From the NCBI GenBank assembly GCA_963796325.1, contig CAWCLF010000001.1, positions 310,001 through 374,000 of the forward strand: a stretch of 64,000 bases of DNA, written 5' to 3'. This stretch comes from CAVYGN01 sp963796325 (GTDB taxonomy: Bacteria > Spirochaetota > Brevinematia > Brevinematales > JAOACQ01). Below, piece by piece: positions 51,828 through 59,009 of this stretch. Below the pieces are notes generated by a model. That model did not search any database. It was not told where the DNA came from and saw nothing but the letters and a program-made list of their open reading frames with translations. Position 1 is the stretch's first letter. Every line of letters begins with the position of its first letter. Position numbers and translations under genes: made by a program.

Positions 51828-53734
51828 CAGGATTCCTTCGCTATTATTCCTATGATATCGAGTATGGGGAACCTCTTTTTGTCAGGTTTTCCGAGCACCT
51901 GGGTGAGTTCCTCGTTATTCAAGACCTCTTTTTCAAGCAGAAGGTTGGCAAGCTTATCGAGCAGGTCCATGTGCTGGGTCAGAAGTTCCTTCGCCTTGAT
52001 ATAGGCGTTCGATATCATTTGCCTGACTTCCTCGTCGATTATCTCGTGGATTTTTTCACTGAAGTTTTTCCTTGCGACAAGGTCTTTACCCAGGAAAACG
52101 GGCCCTTCTTTTTCACCGTATGTAACCGGTCCCAGGGCCTCGCTCATGCCCCATTCGCACACCATCGAATTGACGATCTTGGTCGAAGTTTCTATGTCAT
52201 GCGAAGCTCCCGTCGAGATCCACTGCTTGCCGAATTTTATCTCTTCGGCCGCTCTTCCGCCCAGGAGAACCATAAGCTGTTCCAGCAGCTGTTCTTTCGT
52301 ATTGTTCTTCCTTTCATCGATAGGCAGGTAACTCGTTATACCGAGCGCCCTTCCCCTTGGAATAATCGTAACTTTATGTACGGGGTCGACAAGCGGTAAT
52401 AAATGACCCAGAATTGCATGCCCTGCTTCATGATAAGCTGTTGTCAGCTTATCCTCTTCGGTAAGAACCGCACTTCTTCTTTCAGGGCCCATCATAACCT
52501 TGTCTTTGGCAAATTCGAAGTCCTCAAGTATAACCTTCTTACGGTTCTCGCGGGCGGCTTTCAAAGCCGACTCATTGACAAGATTCTCAAGATCGGCGCC
52601 GGTAAATCCGGGAGTTCCCCTGGCGATGATGCTTAAATCAACTCCCTCGTCAACGGGTACCTTCCTGGTATGTATCTTCATTATTGCTTCGCGGGCTTTG
52701 ATATCCGGTTTATCTACGACAATTTCCCGGTCGAACCTTCCGGGTCTCATAAGGGCGACATCGAGAATATCCGGCCTGTTGGTAGCTGCCAGCATTATCA
52801 GGCCTTCCGAAGAATCGAAACCGTCCATTTCCACGAGGATCTGGTTAAGCGTCTGCTCCCTTTCATCATGCGAACCTCCTACGCCGGTTCCCCTCGAACG
52901 GCCTACTGCGTCAAGCTCGTCGATGAAGATTATACAGGGAGCATTTTTCCTTCCCTGTGTGAAGAGGTCCCTAACCCTGGCTGCACCGACCCCGACAAAC
53001 ATTTCGACAAATTCAGAGCCGCTGACGCTGAAAAAAGGTACTTCCGCTTCTCCGGCAACAGCTTTTGCCAGAAGCGTCTTTCCGGTTCCCGGGGCGCCGA
53101 CCAGGAGAACCCCCTTGGGTATCCTTGCGCCGAGACTTCCGAATTTCCTCGGATTCTTTAAAAATTCAACCACTTCCTGTAAATCCTGCTTCGCTTCCTC
53201 GCATCCGGCGACATCGGTGAATTTAACCTTGTTATTTATTTCCTTATGCAGTCTGGCTTTGCTTCTGCCGAAAGACATGGCCTTGCCCGGATCGCCACCC
53301 TGCATGCCCCTGATAAGGAATATCCAGAAAACCAGGAAACCCACGGAAATTATCACTATCCACCAGATGAAACTGGAACCGTAAGGATCCTTTACCTTTT
53401 CAATCTCGATTTCAACTTTATGTTTCTTGAGAAGAGGGAGAAGGTCCTGGTCGTCAATCGGGATGATCGTAATAAAATGCTTTGATTCGTCTATAGCTTC
53501 CTTGTATAACCCGGTAACGGTCTGCCCTTCCATTTTTATCGAAGCCACGCTGTCGTTCTGAACACGGTTTAAAAAATTAGTATATGTTATGGGCTTTTCC
53601 TTGGGTGAATTGGTTAAAAGCAGGAATGCAAAAAGGCCCAGGAGTATAAGCAGGAATATTCCGAAATACCTTCCCTGTTTTTCATCGGGAAAAGGCATCA
53701 TCGGATTCTTTTTTACACCTTTATTTTTATTCAT
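51827..53734 (-). CDS. ftsH: ATP-dependent zinc metalloprotease FtsH
   Basis: FtsH is a membrane AAA protease that degrades misfolded and regulatory proteins. The 635-residue protein has two N-terminal membrane helices (about 23-42 and 120-140) around a small periplasmic domain. The AAA domain has Walker A GAPGTGKTLLAKAVAGEA, Walker B CIIFIDELDAVGR and the SRH region RPDILDVALMRPGRFDR. The zinc site is TAYHEAGHAILG with a later glutamate/aspartate. Everything needed for activity is present. It lies between tilS and DUF1844. Confidence 0.97.
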   Translation of the reverse strand: MNKNKGVKKNPMMPFPDEKQGRYFGIFLLILLGLFAFLLLTNSPKEKPITYTNFLNRVQNDSVASIKMEGQTVTGLYKEAIDESKHFITIIPIDDQDLLPLLKKHKVEIEIEKVKDPYGSSFIWWIVIISVGFLVFWIFLIRGMQGGDPGKAMSFGRSKARLHKEINNKVKFTDVAGCEEAKQDLQEVVEFLKNPRKFGSLGARIPKGVLLVGAPGTGKTLLAKAVAGEAEVPFFSVSGSEFVEMFVGVGAARVRDLFTQGRKNAPCIIFIDELDAVGRSRGTGVGGSHDEREQTLNQILVEMDGFDSSEGLIMLAATNRPDILDVALMRPGRFDREIVVDKPDIKAREAIMKIHTRKVPVDEGVDLSIIARGTPGFTGADLENLVNESALKAARENRKKVILEDFEFAKDKVMMGPERRSAVLTEEDKLTTAYHEAGHAILGHLLPLVDPVHKVTIIPRGRALGITSYLPIDERKNNTKEQLLEQLMVLLGGRAAEEIKFGKQWISTGASHDIETSTKIVNSMVCEWGMSEALGPVTYGEKEGPVFLGKDLVARKNFSEKIHEIIDEEVRQMISNAYIKAKELLTQHMDLLDKLANLLLEKEVLNNEELTQVLGKPDKKRFPILDIIGIIAKES

Positions 53735-53786
53735 TTATTTCTCCTCGTAAATATATAGATAAACTATGTCAAAGTCAATCGGAGCG

Positions 53787-55214
53787 TCAGTCATGCTTCC
53801 TTGAAACGTTTATCTTCAATGCCGTCCGTATATCCTCGTCTATATAGTAATCGGATGATACTCTGAATCCGTATCCGGGGACATAAACAGCGATGATTAT
53901 TCCTTCTTTGCCTTCAAGCAGGAATGATTCTTCACGCTGGCTCCTGCTGAACTTGGCGTCGATAAAGTAATCCTTGATCTTTTTCGTCCCTGTCTTCGGA
54001 AGACGGAATCTGTCTCCCTCATGTTTCTGCCGCAAAATAACCGTTTCGAGATCATCGTTACGGAAAAAGCATGATGTGGCCGAACTTTTTAAGCCTTCCT
54101 TAAGCTGTTCTCCGGATACTTTCTCAATAGTCAGACTGTAGATACCGTAGCTGACACTTGTTCGGTAGTTCAGTTTAACATATTTCGGGTTTTTTGGGAA
54201 TTTTTTTACGCCTTTATCGATAATAAGCCTGCCGTATGAAGAGATAATCCTTATTCTTCCGTTATCATAAAGTGTCTTGTTCCCGGGGCGGGGCCCGGCG
54301 TGATCCGCTAACAGAGATATCAGCAGGAAATCTGGATGAAACGAGCCCTTTGAAAAATCGATTAAAATCTGCCTGAAAAATCGTTTTAAAAGTGCATTCG
54401 AGTAATCCTTTCCCAGCGGCAGTTTATCCTTGAAGATTATTATTGAAGAACCGTCTTTCTTATACGAGTCTTTCAAGTCATCCAGATATGTCTGCCAGAG
54501 CTTATCCTCTTCGATTATGATCCTGTAAAGATTGAGCATTTTCGAGTTTAAATCCGGAAAGCGGGTTTCAATTTGAGGGATGATCCTGTTCCTGATATAA
54601 TTCCTGTCATATTTGTCGTCCTGGTTTGACAGGTCCCTGCAGAACGGGATATTATGAAAGGCGAGATATTCCTGAATATCTCTCCTCCCGAAAAAAAGAA
54701 GAGGGCGGATGATTTTGTCCCTTGAAGGCGACATTGCAGCCAGGCCTGATATGCCTGTTCCCTTGAAAAGCCTGAAGAGCATCGTCTCTACGAGGTCGTC
54801 CAGATGATGAGCGGTAGCGATTTTATCGCTTTTTGTTTCGAGAAGGACAGATTCGAGTTCCTTGTAACGCAGCTCCCTGGATGCCGTCTCTACGGACATG
54901 CTGTTTTTTTCGGCGTAATCGAGGGGATATATGTTGTGTATGCGGCATTTAAGCCCCATTCCCTCGGCAAATTTCCTGCAGAAGGCCTCGTCGTCAAGGC
55001 TTTCCCGTCCTCTCAGATTATGATTAATGTGCACAGGCAGAAGCTTGATATCATACTTTTCGCGGTATTTATTGAATAAAAAGGTTAAAAATACGGAATC
55101 GGGCCCCCCCGAAAGTGCTATAATGATCCTCTCTCCGGGTTTGACCAGTTTGAATCCGGTCAGTGCATCAAGAAACTGCGATTCAAGGCAACTTTTTAAA
55201 TCACCCTTTTTCAT
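53787..55214 (-). CDS. tilS: tRNA(Ile)-lysidine synthetase
   Basis: TilS converts C34 to lysidine in the tRNA-Ile that reads AUA. The 475-residue protein has the PP-loop IIALSGGPDSVFLTFLF, the HHLDDLVETMLFRLFKGTGI segment in the N-terminal domain, and the substrate domain with KHEGDRFRLPKTGTKKIKDY near the C terminus. Length is normal for the large TilS type. Its first codon follows the pth stop directly (55214/55215). Confidence 0.93.
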   Translation of the reverse strand: MKKGDLKSCLESQFLDALTGFKLVKPGERIIIALSGGPDSVFLTFLFNKYREKYDIKLLPVHINHNLRGRESLDDEAFCRKFAEGMGLKCRIHNIYPLDYAEKNSMSVETASRELRYKELESVLLETKSDKIATAHHLDDLVETMLFRLFKGTGISGLAAMSPSRDKIIRPLLFFGRRDIQEYLAFHNIPFCRDLSNQDDKYDRNYIRNRIIPQIETRFPDLNSKMLNLYRIIIEEDKLWQTYLDDLKDSYKKDGSSIIIFKDKLPLGKDYSNALLKRFFRQILIDFSKGSFHPDFLLISLLADHAGPRPGNKTLYDNGRIRIISSYGRLIIDKGVKKFPKNPKYVKLNYRTSVSYGIYSLTIEKVSGEQLKEGLKSSATSCFFRNDDLETVILRQKHEGDRFRLPKTGTKKIKDYFIDAKFSRSQREESFLLEGKEGIIIAVYVPGYGFRVSSDYYIDEDIRTALKINVSRKHD

Positions 55215-55775
55215 CTATTCATTATAGAGATTCATTGCATTTTCAATATCGCTGTTAATTATCATTTCGATTGCGTTGCAGGCCTTTTCAATAGCGGGAT
55301 CCAGAAAAGTCAGTTCCTCGGGAGTAAATCTGTCAAGAACATAGTTTTCCAGACGCTGATCATCGGCCGGAGAACCGACGCCTATCCGCACACGCGGGAA
55401 ATTGTCCGATCTTAAAAACTGGATAAGCGATTTAATTCCGTTATGTCCGCCGCTTGAACCGTATTTTCTGATCCTGATTTTTCCGAGCGACAGGTTTACA
55501 TCGTCGCATACTACAATTATATTCTCGGGCATAATTCTCAAAAAGCTTGCCATATACAGGACAGCCTCGCCGCTCAGGTTTACGAAAGTCTGCGGCTTCA
55601 AAAGCATTACCCTTTCCTTGCCGAGCCTGAACCTGCCGATCATGGACTTCTTCTTTTTAACGTCAACGCTTGTTCCATACCGGACAGCAAGACGGTCCAG
55701 AACGATAAATCCAAGATTGTGGCGGGTTCCCTCGTAAGCCTCGCCGGGGTTGCCCAATCCTACTACCAGTTTCAA
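55215..55775 (-). CDS. pth: Peptidyl-tRNA hydrolase
   Basis: Pth releases tRNA from prematurely detached peptidyl-tRNAs. The 186-residue protein has GLGNPGEAYEGTRHNLGF with the catalytic histidine, the substrate-contacting asparagine region LLKPQTFVNLSGEAV, the catalytic aspartate in VVCDDVNL and the GSSGGHNGIKSLIQ loop. It lies between rplY and tilS, an order common to many bacteria. Confidence 0.96.
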   Translation of the reverse strand: MKLVVGLGNPGEAYEGTRHNLGFIVLDRLAVRYGTSVDVKKKKSMIGRFRLGKERVMLLKPQTFVNLSGEAVLYMASFLRIMPENIIVVCDDVNLSLGKIRIRKYGSSGGHNGIKSLIQFLRSDNFPRVRIGVGSPADDQRLENYVLDRFTPEELTFLDPAIEKACNAIEMIINSDIENAMNLYNE

Positions 55776-55795
55776 AACAAACCTCCGCCGAGAAT

Positions 55796-56344
55796 TTATT
55801 TAACTTCGACCAAGGCTGTTCCTTCATGTGTCAGGATTCTGTATTTTCCTTTCGGAATATCTCTTACAATAAGATACTGGTTTGTCTTCAGGGCCGAAAT
55901 ATCAACTTCGATGGAAGAAGGCAGATTTTCAAGATCGGTATTGACCCGCACCTGCCTTGTAAAAACATAAAGCCCGCCGCCTTCCTTTACACCGACCGGA
56001 GTGCCGACATATTTGATAGGCACTTCTGTGTTGAATGATTTTCCGGGGCTGATTGCATAGAAATCTGCATGAAGGAAATTTCTTGTTATGGGATGGATCT
56101 TGTAATCCTTGATGATCACAGTGTATTTTTTCCCGCCGCAGGCCAGGCTGAAAACGCCGTTTTTACCATGAGTCTTGAAAGTTTTTTCAAACTTTTTATA
56201 GTCTACGGTCAAATAGACATTTTCCTTTATATCAGGTCCGTAAAGAACTACGGGAAGTCTTTCAGTCATCCTGATTTTAACGGCTTCTGATTTTCCGACC
56301 TTTTCTCTTCCGAGAGCTTCCAGAATAAAACTGCTTTGAGCCAT
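55796..56344 (-). CDS. rplY: 50S ribosomal protein L25 (long CTC form)
   Basis: A 182-residue CTC-type L25, which binds 5S rRNA and is associated with stress tolerance in some bacteria. The N-terminal L25 domain (RMTERLPVVLYG to FLHADFYAIS) is joined to a C-terminal TL5-type beta domain (VPIKYVGTPVGVKEGGGLYV). ATG at 56344 is chosen with TAGGAG upstream; the longer frame adds 15 unlikely residues. It is placed between prs and pth. Confidence 0.95.
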   Translation of the reverse strand: MAQSSFILEALGREKVGKSEAVKIRMTERLPVVLYGPDIKENVYLTVDYKKFEKTFKTHGKNGVFSLACGGKKYTVIIKDYKIHPITRNFLHADFYAISPGKSFNTEVPIKYVGTPVGVKEGGGLYVFTRQVRVNTDLENLPSSIEVDISALKTNQYLIVRDIPKGKYRILTHEGTALVEVK

Positions 56345-56392
56345 ACTATATACTCCTATATTTTTACTCTTTAAATTTCTTTTTTTCAAAAA

Positions 56393-57361
56393 TCATACTT
56401 TTCGTTCGGATACAAAAAGCGAACTGACGGACAGATTTAAATGGATCCTTTCAATTGCCTGCCCGAAAAGTTCAGAAACAGATAAAATATGCAGCTTGCT
56501 TCCTATCTCTTTTTTCTTTTTTTCATCCAGCGGGATCGTATCCGTCAGGTAGAGATTGTCGATAAGCGAACCCCTGATCCTCCCGGGCGCTTCGCCTGAA
56601 AGCACTGCATGCGTGGAATAGACGTTGATCGATTTCGCCCCCTTTTTTTTAAGCATTTCCGCAGCCTTTACTATTGTTCCGGCCGTATCTATCATATCGT
56701 CTATAATAATAACGTCTCTTCCGTCTACACGGCCGATAAGATGAAGAACATCCGCCTCGTTTTTCCTGGATCTTCTCTTATCGAGAATGGCTATACTGGC
56801 TCCTATCTGCCTGGCAAAGAATCTCGACCTTTCTACGCCTCCTGTGTCAGGAGACACTACAACGAAATCTGAAAGTTTGCTGATTCCTTTCAGAGTTTCC
56901 AGAAAAACCGGAGTAGCGTAAAGATGGTCGACGGGTATATCGAAAAATCCCTGGATCTGTGCGGCATGAAGGTCCATAGTCAATACCCTGTCGGTTCCCG
57001 CTACTGTAAGAAGATTGGCAACCAGTTTGCTTGTTATCGGCACTCTCGGTTCAGCCTTGCGGTCCTGCCTTGCATATCCGAAATAAGGGATAACGGCGGT
57101 GATCCTCTCAGCCGAGGATCTTCTGAGAGCGTCTATAATTATAAGAAGTTCCATTATATTCTTATAAGCAGGATTGCATGTCGATTGAATAATAAAAACG
57201 TCCTTTCCGCGGATATTTTCCTGAATACGCACAAAAATCTCGCTGTCGGCGAATTCGGTAATCATTACATCGACAATCTCGACGCCTATATATCCGGATA
57301 TCCTTTTTGCCAATTCTAAACTGGCCCTTCCCGATATCAATCGAATGTTGGAAAACGGCAC
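56393..57361 (-). CDS. prs: Ribose-phosphate pyrophosphokinase
   Basis: PRPP synthetase makes the activated ribose needed by purD, pyrimidine, histidine and tryptophan pathways. The 322-residue protein (from the GTG at 57361, which has GGGAG 7 bp upstream) has ADSEIFVRIQENIRGKDVFI, YFGYARQDRKAEPRVPITSK and the PRPP loop DVIIIDDMIDTAGTIVKAAE. An ATG 27 bp earlier is possible but lacks a site. The gene is 90 bp downstream of the tRNA-Gln. Confidence 0.95.
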   Translation of the reverse strand: MPFSNIRLISGRASLELAKRISGYIGVEIVDVMITEFADSEIFVRIQENIRGKDVFIIQSTCNPAYKNIMELLIIIDALRRSSAERITAVIPYFGYARQDRKAEPRVPITSKLVANLLTVAGTDRVLTMDLHAAQIQGFFDIPVDHLYATPVFLETLKGISKLSDFVVVSPDTGGVERSRFFARQIGASIAILDKRRSRKNEADVLHLIGRVDGRDVIIIDDMIDTAGTIVKAAEMLKKKGAKSINVYSTHAVLSGEAPGRIRGSLIDNLYLTDTIPLDEKKKKEIGSKLHILSVSELFGQAIERIHLNLSVSSLFVSERKV

Positions 57362-57450
57362 CTGGAGGCTCCCAATCTGTAATCCCATACGTGTTTGGAA
57401 TATTATCTTTTTCCGAAGAAGCTACAGTGAAGTATTTTATTTTAAATACG

Positions 57451-57524
57451 CTGGGGCGGAAGGATTCGAACCCTCGTAATGGCGGGACCAAAACCCGCTG
57501 CCTTACCAGCTTGGCTACGCCCCA
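57451..57524 (-). tRNA. tRNA-Gln (anticodon TTG)
   Basis: A 74-nt cloverleaf on the minus strand: 7-bp acceptor stem TGGGGCG/CGCCCCA with discriminator G, D arm with AGCCAAGCTGGTAAGGC, anticodon stem GCGGG/CCCGC around loop TTTTGGT giving TTG, and T arm GAGGG-TTCGAAT-CCTTC (one G-T pair). No CCA is encoded. It lies between spoVG and prs, which is unusual for a lone tRNA but it is transcribed in the same direction. Confidence 0.96.
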
Positions 57525-57546
57525 AAACTTTAGTTACCTTCAATTG

Positions 57547-57801
57547 TTATTGTTCCGCCTGATATGCTTCCAGTATAGCATTTTGTATCTTTTCTCTAAA
57601 TTGTGAATTAATCGGGTGAGCGACATCCTTCATTTCACCGCTTCTTGTCCTTCTGGAAGGCATAGCAATAAACAGCCCGTTGTTGCCCTGGATCACTTTG
57701 ATGTTGTGGATAACGAAACTGTCATCGAATGTTATCGATGCATACGCCTTTAATTTGTTCTCTCCTTCCACTTTCTTGATTCTGATGTCTGTGATTTCCA
57801 T
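57547..57801 (-). CDS. spoVG: SpoVG family RNA/DNA-binding regulator
   Basis: An 84-residue SpoVG: MEITDIRIKKVEGENKLKAY, the FVIHNIKVIQGNNGLFIAMP core and the PSRRTRSGEMKDVAHPIN signature. In spirochaetes and firmicutes SpoVG binds nucleic acid and tunes gene expression. AGGAGG is 9 bp before ATG at 57801. It follows ispE by 23 bp, the same pairing (ispE-purR/spoVG) seen in many Gram-positive bacteria. Confidence 0.96.
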   Translation of the reverse strand: MEITDIRIKKVEGENKLKAYASITFDDSFVIHNIKVIQGNNGLFIAMPSRRTRSGEMKDVAHPINSQFREKIQNAILEAYQAEQ

Positions 57802-57824
57802 AAAGTTTATCCTCCTGATGAAAA

Positions 57825-58736
57825 TTAAAAACCGTACTGCTGCTTTTCTATGAAGCGGGCGGGCGGCCTGGATTTCCTGTAAAAAGGCCTGCATAAAAAG
57901 GCCTGATAACCGTACTTTTTGTGCAGTACCGCAAGATCATGCCGTGCCTTCCCTCTGTCAGAATAAACAAACACCAGCGATGACCCGCTGCCGCTCATAA
58001 AAGAGAGGTGCGAATCAAGAAAGCTGTCCAGTTTTTGTTTAATATCACTCAATTCTTGACAACTATTAAAAAGGGTAAACTGGAATTTATTATACACTAT
58101 TTTTTTAAGAAAATCAACATCTCCGCTTCCATCAATAAGATATTTTTCCCGTAAAACCGAAGGAGAATAATCACTCAAAAGAGAGTAAGCCCAGCCGGTC
58201 GAAATATGGATGTCAGGATATACTATAATAAATAGTATATTTGTTAAGAATATGTTAATTATTTTTACAATTTCACCCTTTCCTCCAATCCGGCACATAC
58301 CTCCTGTAAAGAAAAATGGGACGTCGCTGCCGGCCATCCTTCCTATTTCGAAAATCTCCTCCGGTTTTATTTTATATAACGAGGCCAGTTTAGACAGTAC
58401 GGCGGCCGCATTTGAACTTCCTCCCCCAAGACCGGCCCCAAGGGGTATATTTTTTTTAACCCTGATATCAAACGATTCGGTTATTCCGAATTTTTCCTTG
58501 AAAAGTCTTACTGCTGTGCTTATAGTGTTCAACTGCGGTATTTCTGCATTATCAAATGACGTAATGTCTTTCAGGCTTCTTTTAAGGATGATATCGTCAT
58601 GAAGGGTTATCTCCTGGAAAATACTGTCTATATAGTGGTAGCCGTCAGAGAGATCGACGCCTGTTATATCGAGGAATAGATTTATTTTTGCCCGCGACTT
58701 CAGGTGAAATTCCCTTTGATCTAATTCATATTTCAT
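57825..58736 (-). CDS. ispE: 4-diphosphocytidyl-2-C-methyl-D-erythritol kinase
   Basis: IspE phosphorylates CDP-ME in the MEP pathway; dxs of the same pathway is downstream in the same run. The 303-residue GHMP kinase has SRAKINLFLDITGVDLSDGY at the N terminus, the ATP-loop IPLGAGLGGGSSNAAAVLS, and MSGSGSSLVFVYS near the C terminus. A GGCGG site just 2 bp from ATG is weak. It is the first gene of the minus-strand run that continues to the GGDEF gene. Confidence 0.94.
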   Translation of the reverse strand: MKYELDQREFHLKSRAKINLFLDITGVDLSDGYHYIDSIFQEITLHDDIILKRSLKDITSFDNAEIPQLNTISTAVRLFKEKFGITESFDIRVKKNIPLGAGLGGGSSNAAAVLSKLASLYKIKPEEIFEIGRMAGSDVPFFFTGGMCRIGGKGEIVKIINIFLTNILFIIVYPDIHISTGWAYSLLSDYSPSVLREKYLIDGSGDVDFLKKIVYNKFQFTLFNSCQELSDIKQKLDSFLDSHLSFMSGSGSSLVFVYSDRGKARHDLAVLHKKYGYQAFLCRPFYRKSRPPARFIEKQQYGF

Positions 58737-58751
58737 ATCCGCCAGCTCAAA

Positions 58752-58858
58752 AAAGTTACGAGTATCGAGTTGAGAGTATCCGGTAATCGATTACCCGACC
58801 CTGGTTACTCCGTGCTCGTTGCTGTCAGGACTGCCGACTCATGACTCACGACTGAAGT
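58752..58858. repeat. Heptad-like repeat cluster C with a 14-bp palindrome
   Basis: Upstream of ispE the words ACTGCCGACTCATGACTCACGACT continue the pattern of cluster A in split form (CTGCCGACT at 58829; GACTCACGACT at 58842). Within it GGTAATCGATTACC (58782-58795) is a perfect 14-bp palindrome, 46 bp before the ispE start. It could be an operator. The remainder to 59003 holds the relaxase promoter. Confidence 0.45.
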
Positions 58859-58959
58859 ATCGGCATGCTCCCCGGCATAATCAAATATTGAAAAAATTCA
58901 TTTATCCGGGAATCCGTATTATGGGACGCGCATTAATGAAATATATTAACAATATTATA

Positions 58960-59009
58960 TTGACAATAATATATTGGTATAATATCATGACCTTGAGGAT
59001 GTCATGATA
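58960..59009 (+). promoter_or_regulatory. Relaxase promoter with inverted repeat across the start codon
   Basis: A perfect TTGACA (58960-58965) and TATCAT (58983-58988) are 17 bp apart. TATCATGAC (58983-58991) and GTCATGATA (59001-59009) form a perfect 9-bp inverted repeat whose 9-base spacer holds the ribosome-binding site TTGAGG and whose right arm contains the ATG at 59004. The left arm coincides with the -10 box, so a bound repressor would block transcription; an mRNA starting upstream would hide its own start codon. Confidence 0.55.

Noticed and set aside
52500..53384. 294-residue open frame antisense to ftsH
   Set aside because: Composition (serine, proline, arginine rich) is that of a reverse-complement shadow of a conserved coding sequence.
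58960..58983. TTGACA followed by TATAAT 12 bp later before the relaxase
   Set aside because: A 12-bp spacer is too short for sigma-70; the TTGACA-17-TATCAT alternative is preferred.
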